NCBI GenBank assembly: GCA_018436725.1
Contig: JAHDKT010000008.1
Span: forward strand, 124,001-188,000
Reading direction: 5' to 3'
Length of the DNA stretch: 64,000 nucleotides
Source of the DNA: Synergistaceae bacterium
GTDB taxonomy: Bacteria > Synergistota > Synergistia > Synergistales > Aminobacteriaceae
In this document: positions 1 through 9,580 of the stretch, piece after piece
Layout: each line of letters begins with the position of its first letter
Numbering within the stretch: the first letter of the stretch is position 1
The notes under the pieces: generated by a model
The model's input: the letters and a program-made list of their open reading frames with translations, nothing else
What the model was told of the DNA's origin: nothing
Databases searched by the model: none
Program-made: the position numbers and the translations under genes

Positions 1-1076
<1,076 letters not shown>

Positions 1077-1120
1077 TTCGATCTCCTCCTTGGAAGTTTA
1101 AAATATGTTTTCGTTGAATA

Positions 1121-1150
1121 CAAAAAGGGCCGTCTCTTGCGACGGCCCTC
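1121..1150 (-). terminator. Second, tandem terminator in the trp leader
   Basis: An 8-bp stem GACGGCCC/GGGCCGTC (1141-1148 with 1127-1134) has a 6-nt loop and is followed by five T on the minus strand. It lies between the attenuator and the trpB ribosome-binding site, so transcription must pass two terminators. No overlapping antiterminator is obvious for this one. Confidence 0.7.
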
Positions 1151-1164
1151 CGAAGCTACGGATA

Positions 1165-1204
1165 CAAAAAGGGCCGCGGGAAACGTTTGCTCCCGCGGCC
1201 CTTT
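1165..1204 (-). terminator. trp attenuator terminator (3:4 hairpin)
   Basis: A 13-bp GC-rich stem (1169-1181 with 1191-1203) is followed on the minus strand by a run of T (plus-strand AAAAA 1166-1170). The upstream arm (1191-1206) can instead pair with region 2 (1214-1228), with matching UCCCGC/GCGGGA and CCUUUGA/UCAAAGG blocks. Region 2 can also pair with the Trp codons through GGUGGUGG/CCGCCGCC. This is a complete set of alternative 1:2, 2:3 and 3:4 pairings for ribosome-mediated attenuation. Confidence 0.88.
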
Positions 1205-1230
1205 GAAAACAGGTCAAAGGCGGCGGGACC

Positions 1231-1299
1231 CTAGGGCCACCACCACCACATGTTCATTGTAACGAAATTCCGGTCGAGTGTGCTCGCTGTCTTTTTCAT
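1231..1299 (-). CDS. trpL: trp leader peptide (22 aa, four consecutive Trp codons)
   Basis: A short reading frame ends MNMWWWWP and then TAG. Four tandem TGG codons (1237-1248) directly precede an RNA hairpin set and trpB, the hallmark of a tryptophan attenuator. I took the ATG at 1299, giving a product beginning MKKTAST. It lies almost on the predicted transcription start and may be leaderless. The internal ATG at 1257, giving an 8-residue MNMWWWWP, is the alternative. Neither start has a good Shine-Dalgarno sequence. Its role is to sense ribosome stalling, not to act as a protein. Confidence 0.8.
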   Translation of the reverse strand: MKKTASTLDRNFVTMNMWWWWP

Positions 1300-1305
1300 G
1301 CAGGG

Positions 1306-1335
1306 ACAATAGCACGGCGACCCTCGTTTTGTCAA
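1306..1335 (-). promoter_or_regulatory. Promoter of the trp leader-trpB transcript
   Basis: Read on the minus strand, a perfect -35 TTGACA (1335-1330) and a -10 TATTGT (1311-1306) are separated by 18 nt. Transcription should start near 1299-1300, just upstream of the leader peptide. Confidence 0.7.
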
Positions 1336-1347
1336 TGCGCTCTTTGT

Positions 1348-1374
1348 GAAATTTCGTGGACGCAACGAAATTTC
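1348..1374. promoter_or_regulatory. 10-bp inverted repeat between trp promoter and ogt (possible operator)
   Basis: GAAATTTCGT (1348-1357) and its exact complement ACGAAATTTC (1365-1374) flank a 7-nt spacer. A related half-site, AACGAAATTCC, lies at about 1261-1271 inside the leader. The repeat sits just upstream of the trp -35 element and upstream of ogt. A bound dimeric regulator could affect either gene, but I cannot name it. Confidence 0.4.
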
Positions 1375-1453
1375 GGAGGAGCGTGGTGCATTTTTCCCGT
1401 TTTTGAGAGAGAATAACCGGGCGGGAGAAAGCCCGTTGGAAGGAGGAAGCACT

Positions 1454-1921
1454 ATGCTGTGCGTTCGGAAGACATCGATAGGAAAAATCGCCATCGGTGG
1501 GGACGAGGAGCACGTCACGCACCTCTATCTGCCGAAGAGCACGGAGCGGATCGAGCGCTTCGACGGGAAGGAGACACCCGTGATCCGGGAGGCCTTTCGC
1601 CAGTTGGAGCTGTACCTCGAAGGGAAGCTCGAAGAGTTCTCGTTGCCGCTTCTGGCCGAGGGGACGCCCTTCATGAAGAGGGTCTGGAGCGAGCTGGTGA
1701 AGGTGCCCTACGGGACGACCACGAGCTACAAGGAACTCGCCGAGGCCTCCGGCAATCCGAAGGCGGTCCGCGCGGTGGGAACGGCGAACGCGAAGAACCC
1801 CATCGCCATCTTCATCCCCTGCCACCGCGTCATCAACACCGGCGGCAAGCTCGGCGGATACGGCGGGGGGCTCGACCTGAAGAAAACCCTTTTGGAGCTG
1901 GAAGCCCGCAACAGAGCGTAG
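1454..1921 (+). CDS. ogt: Methylated-DNA--protein-cysteine S-methyltransferase
   Basis: Suicide repair enzyme that transfers the methyl group of O6-methylguanine in DNA to its own cysteine. The 155-aa length is typical of the small Ogt class. The active-site motif IPCHRV is at about residues 118-123, preceded by the helix-turn-helix segment with PYGTTTSYKELA and followed by GKLGGYGGG. The ATG at 1454 is chosen because AAGGAGGAA lies 5-9 nt upstream; an upstream in-frame ATG at 1346 has no such site. The next gene begins 11 nt after the stop, so the two are probably cotranscribed. Confidence 0.95.
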   Translation: MLCVRKTSIGKIAIGGDEEHVTHLYLPKSTERIERFDGKETPVIREAFRQLELYLEGKLEEFSLPLLAEGTPFMKRVWSELVKVPYGTTTSYKELAEASGNPKAVRAVGTANAKNPIAIFIPCHRVINTGGKLGGYGGGLDLKKTLLELEARNRA

Positions 1922-1932
1922 GAGGTTTCAGT

Positions 1933-2862
1933 GTGCGCATAGTCAGCGTCAGCAGGCGGACCGACATCCCGGCCTTCTATTCCGCGTGGCTGTTCCATCG
2001 TATGAAGGAGGGGTACGCCCTCGTCCGGAATCCGAGAAACCCGAAGCAGACGCGCTCTGTTTCCCTGAGGGCGGAGGATGTGCAGTGCTTCGTCTTCTGG
2101 ACCAAGGACGCCCGGCCGATGTTCGCGCATCTCGACGAGCTGGAGGCGCACGGGAGCGCGTTCTACTTTATGTGGACCGTCACGCCGTACGGCCCGGAGA
2201 TCGAGCCCGGCTTTCCCCGGAAAGAGGAGATCGTGTCCGCCTTCCGGCGGCTGAGCGGGCGCATCGGCCCGCGGCGCACGATTTGGAGGTACGACCCCGT
2301 TATCGTGGATGACGCGTTCCCCGTCCGAAATCACTTGGAAGCTTTCGCCCGTATCTGCGCGTCGCTCGAAGGAGCGACGGAGCGGTGTGTCGTCAGCTTC
2401 GTCGATATGTACCGGAAGCTGCGCGGGAAGAGGATAACCGAGGTCGGCGAGGAAGATATGCGGATTCTCGCTCGCGGTTTCTCCGAAATTGCCCAAGCGC
2501 ACGGCATGACGGTGCAATCCTGCTGCGAGGCGGCGGACTTCGGAGCGGAGGGGCTCCTCCCCGGAGGGTGCATCGATGCCGCGCTCGTCGAGGAGCTTTC
2601 CGAGAAGCCCGTTCCGGAGAAAAAGGACGCCGGGCAGCGCCCCCTCTGTCGGTGCGCGCCCAGCGTGGACATCGGCGCGTACGATACGTGCCCGGCCGGG
2701 TGCGCCTACTGCTACGCCACACAAAGCGCGGCGGCCGTCCGCGCGAATGTCTCGCGCCATGATCCCGTCTCTCCCCTGTTGAGCGGGACCCCGTCGCTCG
2801 AAGAGTCGGCGCTCGTCGAACGGTCGCGCACACCCAAGCCGAGGCTCCTCGCGCTTTTTTGA
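1933..2862 (+). CDS. DUF1848 family protein (iron-sulfur cluster candidate)
   Basis: A 309-aa cytoplasmic protein of the DUF1848 family, whose biochemical role is not established. It starts with the family's VSRRTDIPAFYSAWL segment, has FWTKD and RYDP motifs in the middle, and ends with a cysteine-rich region, CRCAPSVDIGAYDTCPAGC followed by AYCYA. The CxxGCxYC arrangement suggests an Fe-S site; that is inferred from residues only. The start is GTG at 1933 with GGAGG 7 nt upstream. It follows ogt by 11 nt. This pairing might hint at a DNA or RNA repair role but does not prove one. Confidence 0.82.
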   Translation: MRIVSVSRRTDIPAFYSAWLFHRMKEGYALVRNPRNPKQTRSVSLRAEDVQCFVFWTKDARPMFAHLDELEAHGSAFYFMWTVTPYGPEIEPGFPRKEEIVSAFRRLSGRIGPRRTIWRYDPVIVDDAFPVRNHLEAFARICASLEGATERCVVSFVDMYRKLRGKRITEVGEEDMRILARGFSEIAQAHGMTVQSCCEAADFGAEGLLPGGCIDAALVEELSEKPVPEKKDAGQRPLCRCAPSVDIGAYDTCPAGCAYCYATQSAAAVRANVSRHDPVSPLLSGTPSLEESALVERSRTPKPRLLALF

Positions 2863-3043
2863 GGTTGCGCTTCGTTCTCTTTTCTCCTCAGTTACACTGG
2901 ACCTGCACGCCTGTTTGACATTTCCGGTTTGGTAGAATAAGCTGTGCGTCAATAAGGCGCAGTGTGAAATTGCAGGCGCGGACGTTCCCTCTGCCCGGGG
3001 TGTCTGCCTGCATATAGTGTGTTCAGAAGGAGGTGCGGAGGAA

Positions 3044-3922
3044 ATGACTTCCGGAAAAGGCGCCGTAAAGGACGGAGTTTTTCGCCGGCCACGCTTGCGG
3101 CGGGGAGGGGGAGCGTTTTTGTGTCTGCTGCTTCTCGCGGCGTTCCTTTCTTTTCCCCGAAACGAGGCGTGTGCACGGACGGGAGAAGGCCGCGAAGCGC
3201 GCTCCCCGTCGAACGAGGCGCTCGCCGAACGTATCGCGCTGCTCGAAAAGGCGCTCGCCTTCCGCGGCGAGGGCGAGCGGATGGAGCTGGGCGGGGACTT
3301 TCTCGGCGCGCTGCTTTCATTCAAACGCAGCCATGCGCTCTACCCGGACCCCTCGCTCGAGCACAAGATCGGCACGTTGACGGCAGGGGAGTCTTCAGCT
3401 CCGCGCCCGGACCTGCAACCCCTGCGCGACAGGATCGCTCTGCTGGAGGAGCTGCTTGCGGGGCTTGCTCCTCTGGAGAACCTGTTCGGCCCGGAGGCGC
3501 CCCCTCCCATTACCTCGGGACCCGGCGTTGCGGCGCCTCCCGAGGACGATTTCCTCGGGAGCGAGGACGCCGACTGGAAAAACTACCCCGACCTCGCGGA
3601 GGAGAAAACCGCGATAGAGCGGTCTTTCGACGAGTTCAGGAGCGCGCTCAAGGAGGGGGATATTCCCCGCGCCGTTTCGCGGATCGAGGAAGATCGACAG
3701 GAGGAGTACGCCGCGCTCTTCGCGCACGGGCCGGAGGCGATGGCTTCCTTCGCGGAACTCCTCGAGAAGTCGGAGATGCGCTTTTTGAGCGCTCCAGAAC
3801 GGGCCGACCCTGCGACCTCCTCGGCGCTCCGCACGTCGGAATATGCGGTGGAGCTTGACGGTTTCACGTTCTACGTCCGATGGATCAAGGTGGATGGTCG
3901 GTGGGTGCTCTTCGACTTTTAG
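3044..3922 (+). CDS. Exported or membrane-anchored protein with helical repeat and C-terminal NTF2-like region
   Basis: A 292-aa protein of unknown function. The N-terminus has basic residues and then a hydrophobic stretch (about residues 20-40, GAFLCLLLLAAFLSFP), so it is exported or anchored. Residues about 55-110 hold one copy of a helical repeat (LEKALAFRGEGER... LLSFKRSHALYPD) that recurs four times in the beta-propeller protein two genes downstream. The C-terminal 110 residues end YVRWIKVDGRWVLFDF, the closing strand pattern of NTF2/SnoaL-like domains. The ATG at 3044 has GGAGGTGCGGAGG just upstream; an earlier in-frame start at 3017 does not. It leads an apparent operon of exported proteins. 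Confidence 0.7.
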   Translation: MTSGKGAVKDGVFRRPRLRRGGGAFLCLLLLAAFLSFPRNEACARTGEGREARSPSNEALAERIALLEKALAFRGEGERMELGGDFLGALLSFKRSHALYPDPSLEHKIGTLTAGESSAPRPDLQPLRDRIALLEELLAGLAPLENLFGPEAPPPITSGPGVAAPPEDDFLGSEDADWKNYPDLAEEKTAIERSFDEFRSALKEGDIPRAVSRIEEDRQEEYAALFAHGPEAMASFAELLEKSEMRFLSAPERADPATSSALRTSEYAVELDGFTFYVRWIKVDGRWVLFDF

Positions 3923-3957
3923 TTTCTCCGACCGGAGAAGAAAGGAGGAACACGCGC

Positions 3958-6675
3958 ATGAACCCGCAAAGAATCTCCCGCTGCGCCGCCGCGCTTCTCG
4001 CCGCGATCCTCTGGATCGCCGCCGCGCCGTCCTTCGTCGGAGCGTGGAGCCAGCAGCCGCACAGTCAGATCAATTCGGAAGCGATCACGCTCTTTGCCCG
4101 CCGGATGGGAGGAAAAGAAAAGTTCCGTCTCGGCCCTCTCGTCGACAACGCCCTGCAGCAGCCGCTGCGCGGCGTTGCGGTGACCAGCTCTTCGCTGACG
4201 GCCTCCGGCTTCGTCTCCGCGGAGGCGAACTATTCAATGCGCCGGTGGATCGTCATGGGCGGCGACTGGGCCGACGAACCGCACCTCTACTCGTCGGTCC
4301 GCCACTTCTACGACCCGCTACGGATTACGGGCGTGGCGTACCTGACCGATCAGAGCTGGGCGCACGGTCACTACGACAGCCCGCAGATCGACGCCAGGGC
4401 GTGGGGGCTGGATCACCCCGACAATCCGTTCACGCTCTACACCGCGCTCGCCGCGTACAAGGCCGCGCTCGAGGTGCGCGACGACGTTCCGCTTCCTTCG
4501 GCGATCTCCGCGCCGCACTTCAAGACGACGCTCAATCTTGTCCCGAAAGACCACGACGACCAGCGGAAGCTCCATCTCTCAAGGGCGTACCGCGCACTCG
4601 GCGAGTCGATGCACATGCTCGGCGACATGACGCAGCCCGCGCACGTGCGCAACGATTCGCACCCCGCCGACGAGCCGATCGAGGTTGCCACCTTCCCCGA
4701 GCACGTCCGACGGGCCGCTGCGAACCCGTTCATCGACTCGCGCATCCGTCCCTTTATTGCGAGCGCGGGCGGGACGCTCCAGGCTCCCGCGGAACTTTTT
4801 CATCAGGTGGCCCGTTTCACGAATTCGACCTTCTACTCGATGGACACCATCTATGACGAGCCCTCCGCCATACACCCCAACAACCGCCAGACGCCCTACC
4901 CGTCGCCGCAGTTCAAGGACCTGGTGGAGGTGAAGACGACGGTGCGGGGATTCCTGACGCCCCGCACGGTGAAGAAGCTTTACGGCGTGTTCGATGGCAA
5001 GCGCGTCGCCATGGCGCAGGAGCGTCTGAGCTTTCACTGGTTCGACCCGGAGCAGACCGTCTTCGGCGGTTTCGACAACCTCAAGGAGAAGGGAGGCAGG
5101 GGAATCGCCGTCGGGACGAATCGTCTCGGCCCCTATCACGTACCCCACGCCTTCGCCGCTTCGCAGGGGGAGGTGCTGTTGCCGCTGGCGATCCACGCCT
5201 GTGCGGATCTGATGGACCTCTTCTTCCCCACCCTTGAGCTGAAAGCGGAGTTCGAAAAAAAAGAGGAACCGTCGAACGCACCCGCTTCCCAGCCCCTCCC
5301 GAGACGCTTCGTCGAAGTCGCGGCCTCGATGGAGCATCTGAAGGACAAAGATCCGGCATGGTCCGCATACGGCTTGACAATACAGTATTCGGGGCCTGCC
5401 GAGCTGCTGGTTCTGGAGAAGACCAGGAAGATCTACAGCAGAAAGCTTCACTTCAACAAGGGAATTCTCGAGAAGAGGGAGACCCCCGAGGGGACCCTTG
5501 AAAAACTGCCGCTCCGCCTCTTCTTGGCGACGGAGGGCTTTCCGCTGACCGAGGAGGAGGCCTTTTACGAACTGAAGGACGGACAGTTCGCGATGATCAG
5601 GATCGAGGCGGGAAGCCGCAGGTTCGAAACCCCGCCGTGGAGTGTGAAGGATGCTCCCGAGGTGGTGATCCTGCCCCCGCGAATTCTCGTCCTCGAGGTT
5701 CCGGAGGGGACCGGCGACGCCGAGCACGAGTTCGAGGCCGTCGCGACCCCGAAGGGCGACTATCTCTTCGAATGGAACTTCGGCGACGGGAGCGACACGG
5801 TCGAGGACAGACCGCGCCCGGGAGAGAAGTCCGTGCGGAGGCATACGTACAAAGGGCTGAAGGTCGGGGATTCTTTCTCCCCCAAGGTGATTCTCTACGG
5901 AGAGAAGAAGAAACGGCTGTCCGAGGATACTGTCTCGGTGACGGTGATCAAGGGGGAGAAACGGCATTTCTTCGAGAACCGTACCTTCTGGCTGACCGGC
6001 TCGCCCTTCGCCAACGATCAGACCGCGGTCTTCCCGACGGTGGCGCTCTCCATCGTCCCGTCCATCTCCGGGCTATCCGGGGAAATAGACCCCAAGAGCC
6101 CCGAGGGGAAACGTCTCGCGGATATGGCCGAGGGGATGTCGAAGGCGGGAGACTTCGTCAAAGAACAGATGATCAAGGAAATGGCGAAGATGGGCGTCAC
6201 ATTGAGCGATTCGCAGCTCGCCGAGGCGATGAAGCAGGCGCTGGCGATGGGCGGAATCGATCTCTCGGGTTCCGCGATGGAGCGGCGTCCGATCCTCGGG
6301 AGCGGCTACCAGCAGTCGGGCAGACCGGTGACGGTCTCGCTCTCCGTGTCGCTCGCGTCCATACCGCCCGTCCCCTTCACCGTACCGGGAATACCAAGGC
6401 TTGAAGGTCGGGTTGCGGTGACCAAATGGTTCTTCACGACGGGCTCCGCCGTCAGCCCCGAGGTCTCGGGGAGCGGAGGGAGCGCATCCGTTTCGTGGAC
6501 TCCCGAAAAGGGAAAGACACCGGAGTCATTCGCCCTCGACCTTGTGATGTTCTATACGCTGGATTTCTACAAGCGGGGGACGATGGAGCCATGGACGGAG
6601 GGCGGCGCGCCCGTGCGCTACGAGAATATGTCCGTTACGTTCCCGGTGGGCGTGTACTTCTGCCCCGTCCGATGA
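3958..6675 (+). CDS. Exported zinc-dependent phospholipase C / S1-P1 nuclease-like protein with PKD-like domain
   Basis: A 905-aa secreted protein. The signal peptide ends ...SFVGA and the predicted mature protein would begin WSQQPH. In bacterial zinc phospholipases C the N-terminal Trp of the mature enzyme is a zinc ligand, so this cleavage site is meaningful. Further ligand-type motifs follow: HSQIN, then SMHMLGDMTQPAHVRNDSHP (about residues 217-236), the HxxGDMxQPxH pattern of the family. A PKD-like segment with WNFGDGSDTVED lies near residues 600-650, and a beta-rich C-terminus follows. The substrate is unknown; phospholipid or phosphodiester cleavage is inferred. The start has GGAGG upstream. 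The gene lies 35 nt after the preceding one. Confidence 0.78.
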   Translation: MNPQRISRCAAALLAAILWIAAAPSFVGAWSQQPHSQINSEAITLFARRMGGKEKFRLGPLVDNALQQPLRGVAVTSSSLTASGFVSAEANYSMRRWIVMGGDWADEPHLYSSVRHFYDPLRITGVAYLTDQSWAHGHYDSPQIDARAWGLDHPDNPFTLYTALAAYKAALEVRDDVPLPSAISAPHFKTTLNLVPKDHDDQRKLHLSRAYRALGESMHMLGDMTQPAHVRNDSHPADEPIEVATFPEHVRRAAANPFIDSRIRPFIASAGGTLQAPAELFHQVARFTNSTFYSMDTIYDEPSAIHPNNRQTPYPSPQFKDLVEVKTTVRGFLTPRTVKKLYGVFDGKRVAMAQERLSFHWFDPEQTVFGGFDNLKEKGGRGIAVGTNRLGPYHVPHAFAASQGEVLLPLAIHACADLMDLFFPTLELKAEFEKKEEPSNAPASQPLPRRFVEVAASMEHLKDKDPAWSAYGLTIQYSGPAELLVLEKTRKIYSRKLHFNKGILEKRETPEGTLEKLPLRLFLATEGFPLTEEEAFYELKDGQFAMIRIEAGSRRFETPPWSVKDAPEVVILPPRILVLEVPEGTGDAEHEFEAVATPKGDYLFEWNFGDGSDTVEDRPRPGEKSVRRHTYKGLKVGDSFSPKVILYGEKKKRLSEDTVSVTVIKGEKRHFFENRTFWLTGSPFANDQTAVFPTVALSIVPSISGLSGEIDPKSPEGKRLADMAEGMSKAGDFVKEQMIKEMAKMGVTLSDSQLAEAMKQALAMGGIDLSGSAMERRPILGSGYQQSGRPVTVSLSVSLASIPPVPFTVPGIPRLEGRVAVTKWFFTTGSAVSPEVSGSGGSASVSWTPEKGKTPESFALDLVMFYTLDFYKRGTMEPWTEGGAPVRYENMSVTFPVGVYFCPVR

Positions 6676-6715
6676 ACGCCGTGGGCTGACCGAGATGATA
6701 GAGGAGGGAGTATTC

Positions 6716-9163
6716 ATGAAAAGAGCCGGTGAACTGCTGCGCGGGAGTGCGGTTGGTGGCGGGGGAGAATCGGCGCGGGACCGTGCCTGCATCCGGTCGA
6801 GGCTGTTCGCAAGGTCGCTCCGCGTTCTGCTGGCCGGTCTGCTGATCGTGTGCGGAAGTCTCCCCGGAGAGGCCGGGGCGCAGGGAGAGGCGCCTCCCGC
6901 TCTTCGGGATGCGCCGGAGGGAATGCTTTTCCGCTGGGTTCCTCCGTTCTATATGTCTGTGCCGTCTTCGTGGAAGCCGATGGTGGACCGCAGGGACGGG
7001 CTGGGCTTTTTCACGGGCGCGCATCCGAACGCGTTCGACGGCCCGCCCTCGGGCGACGTGTCCATGACGGCTCTTGCGGTGATGAAGCAGACGCCCCCCA
7101 AGGGCGGAGGGTACAAGGACTTCTTCGCGGATATAGAGAACGAGGCGGCCAAAGGGAAGGTGAAGAACTTCTCGTCAAGCGAGGAGAAGACGACCATCGG
7201 CGACAAGCCCGCCGTTTTCTACTCCTTTTCGGGAGAGGTGGACATGGGCGGAGTCTCCCGGAAGATGGAAGGAAACATGATCCTGAGCGTCGGCGCGGAC
7301 GCGGAGGGGAAGCATACGCTCGTCGCGCTCATGGGGACCGCTTCCTCGATAGAGCAATTCCGCGACGAGATCAAGAAGATCCTGGCGTCGGCGCGGGAGG
7401 CGAAGGGGCCGATTCACCCGGTCGCCTCGTTCCCCTACGGCTCCACCCAGGAGAGTTTCCGGCATATCTACGGCCCTGCGGTCGCGGACGACGGTACGAT
7501 CGCCATCGGTGAAAGCCTGGGAGAGGGAAGGATACGCCTCTTCGATTCCAAGGGCGCCCAGCTCGCCGAGTGGGGGCGCAGGGGGCAGGGGGAGGACGGG
7601 ACCTTCAACTATCCGCAGGCGATGGCCTTCGGCCCCGACGGGTCGCTCTACGTCGTCGACCAGGGGTACACGGTCGATCCGCATATACAGCGCTTCTCGC
7701 GTACAGGCGAGTTTCTGGGAAAGATCCGTGCGGACAAGAAGGCCATCGGGGACGACGGGATATACAATCCCGCGTACTTGACGGTGACCGAAACGGGTGC
7801 GATCGTCGTCGCCGGCCTCTCCGAGATCAGCGGCGGCGTGCCGCGCGTCCTCGTCTTCTCGCCCGAGGGCGAAGTGCTCTCGCGATGGGAACCCGGAGAG
7901 ATCGGCGGGCTTACCGCGCTTCCCGGCGACCGTCTCGCCGTGACGAAGCCGCAGCAGGGGAACGACCGCGCCGCGATCTTCTCGGTGCTCGACCTCCAGG
8001 GAAAGACGCTGAAGGAGTGGGCGTTCTTCGGAAGCGACCTGCCGAAAACTCAGGGCGACGAGAAGGTGTACTTCAGACCGAAGTACCTCGCGGCCGACGC
8101 GGAAGGGCGGGTGTACGCCTACGACGATTCGGAGGACGCCGTCTGGATATACGACGCCGAAGGGAGATTCATGTACGCGATTCCGGTCAGGCCTCCTTTG
8201 GGCATCGTCGGGGGTATGGCCGCCACACCGCGCGGCGATGTGATCTTCCACGACCGGCCGAGCGGCTACGGTCCCGCAGAGCCGTCGGTTCATCTGTTTG
8301 AAACCTCGTTCCCTGCGGCGGCGGCCGCTGCCGTAGAGCCCGGGCAGCCCGGCACACCTTCGGCGCCGCTTGATGGACGCGAAGTTGTTGCGCCGGGGGC
8401 TGCCGAAGGAGTCTCGCCGCTTGAAATGGAGCTGGAGCGGCTGAAGAAAGCGCTCGCTCTTCGCGAGGAAGCCGAACGCCTTGAAGATGAAGGAGACCTT
8501 GAAGGAGCCGCGGCGAAGTACCGCGAGAGCCTGCCGCTGCACGAGGATCACGCTGTCGAAGTCTACGCCTCCGAACTGGAGGAGCGCGCAGCTCTCGCTT
8601 CGGTGGTGGACGATCTTCCGGAGATCGCCGAAATTCCGTCGGAAGAGGAGCAACCTGCGCGCGTGCCGGAGAAAGCAGCCCGTTCGCCGCTCTACGACGA
8701 GGCCGAGAGGCTGGAGCGTTCGGGGCGGCGTTACGACGCGCTGTTGAAGTACCGCGAAGCCCTCGGCGTTCAGCCGGACGAGAAGATGAAGACGCACGCC
8801 GACGGCCTTGAAGCGACGCTCGAAAGCGAGGCGCGGAAGACCGTCGAACGGGCGGTGGCTGTGCAGAAAGAAGGCAGGCTCGAAGATGCCCTTGCGCTCT
8901 ACCGGGAGAGCATGAGCATCTACCCCGTGGAACGTATCCGCGAATACGCCGAACGCCTCGATGCGCTTATCCGGAACCGTAAACAGGGAGGCGACGCCCG
9001 AAACAGGGCGGAGGCGATCTGGCGGCAGGCGGCCGAACTGCAAAAGGCCGCGAAGTACGAGGACGCCCTTGCGAAGTATCGGGAGGGGCTCGCCATCTAT
9101 TCCAACGCGGCGGTGGAGGAGCACATAGGGAAGCTGGAGGAGTTCATCAAGAGAAGAAAATAG
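6716..9163 (+). CDS. Exported beta-propeller (NHL-like) protein with four C-terminal helical repeats
   Basis: An 815-aa protein with a basic N-terminus and a hydrophobic export segment (about residues 23-50). Residues about 55-230 form a domain with MFRW...YMSVPSSWKPM. Residues 235-530 carry propeller-like strands such as GSLYVVDQGYTVDPHIQRFS and GRVYAYDDSEDAVWIYD. The C-terminal 250 residues hold four diverged copies of a roughly 48-residue helical repeat (ERLEDEGDLEGAAAKYRESL, ERLERSGRRYDALLKYREAL, VQKEGRLEDALALYRESM, LQKAAKYEDALAKYREGL) resembling TPRs. The same module occurs once in the protein at 3044-3922. The function is not recognised; a surface binding scaffold is plausible. The ATG at 6716 follows GAGGAGGGAG. 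Confidence 0.72.
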   Translation: MKRAGELLRGSAVGGGGESARDRACIRSRLFARSLRVLLAGLLIVCGSLPGEAGAQGEAPPALRDAPEGMLFRWVPPFYMSVPSSWKPMVDRRDGLGFFTGAHPNAFDGPPSGDVSMTALAVMKQTPPKGGGYKDFFADIENEAAKGKVKNFSSSEEKTTIGDKPAVFYSFSGEVDMGGVSRKMEGNMILSVGADAEGKHTLVALMGTASSIEQFRDEIKKILASAREAKGPIHPVASFPYGSTQESFRHIYGPAVADDGTIAIGESLGEGRIRLFDSKGAQLAEWGRRGQGEDGTFNYPQAMAFGPDGSLYVVDQGYTVDPHIQRFSRTGEFLGKIRADKKAIGDDGIYNPAYLTVTETGAIVVAGLSEISGGVPRVLVFSPEGEVLSRWEPGEIGGLTALPGDRLAVTKPQQGNDRAAIFSVLDLQGKTLKEWAFFGSDLPKTQGDEKVYFRPKYLAADAEGRVYAYDDSEDAVWIYDAEGRFMYAIPVRPPLGIVGGMAATPRGDVIFHDRPSGYGPAEPSVHLFETSFPAAAAAAVEPGQPGTPSAPLDGREVVAPGAAEGVSPLEMELERLKKALALREEAERLEDEGDLEGAAAKYRESLPLHEDHAVEVYASELEERAALASVVDDLPEIAEIPSEEEQPARVPEKAARSPLYDEAERLERSGRRYDALLKYREALGVQPDEKMKTHADGLEATLESEARKTVERAVAVQKEGRLEDALALYRESMSIYPVERIREYAERLDALIRNRKQGGDARNRAEAIWRQAAELQKAAKYEDALAKYREGLAIYSNAAVEEHIGKLEEFIKRRK

Positions 9164-9238
9164 GGCCCTTCTTGGATTGAGGGGGCTTGTAAGGATCCGC
9201 CGTGGGAGAAGTACGGAAAGTTGAGAAAAGGAAGGGGA

Positions 9239-9580
9239 GTGTGCGAGGTGGATGTGAAGGAAATTCTGCTTGCCGTTGTTTTTTTCGTGGCGGTGACGGC
9301 AGTTCTTACGCTTTATTCTCGGAGGAGGCTCGCTGGACGTTGGAAGGGAAAGGTTGAAAACGTCAGAAGCTTTTCCCGGCTCGACCACAATTCCTCCGAG
9401 GACCTTGTCAAGCGCTATGTAGAGACTGTAGAGATCATCTTTCGCACCGAAGGCGGAAGAAAAACGAAGGTCAAGATGGAGCGCTCCGCCTACACGAAAG
9501 CCTATCCCGGCGGGCTCGCCGCAGGCGACAGCGTCGAGAAGCACGAGGGTGACTGGTATCCGCGAAAGGTTGATGCCTGA
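9239..9580 (+). CDS. Small single-pass membrane protein of unknown function
   Basis: About 113 aa with one N-terminal transmembrane helix (EILLAVVFFVAVTAVLTLY) and a basic, beta-rich soluble part (KGKVENVRSFSRLD, ...YVETVEIIFRTEGGRKTKVK) ending at a Lys-Val-Asp-Ala terminus. I do not recognise a family; small DUF3592-like proteins have similar shape. The start is uncertain: TTG 9221, GTG 9239 and GTG 9248 are all possible. GTG 9239 has AAGGA six nt upstream. The stop overlaps the start of the next gene by one base, so the two are translationally coupled. Confidence 0.55.
   Translation: MCEVDVKEILLAVVFFVAVTAVLTLYSRRRLAGRWKGKVENVRSFSRLDHNSSEDLVKRYVETVEIIFRTEGGRKTKVKMERSAYTKAYPGGLAAGDSVEKHEGDWYPRKVDA

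Noticed and set aside
7175..9544. 789-codon minus-strand frame
   Set aside because: Shadow of the beta-propeller gene; high-GC codon bias keeps the opposite frame open, and no domain is recognisable.
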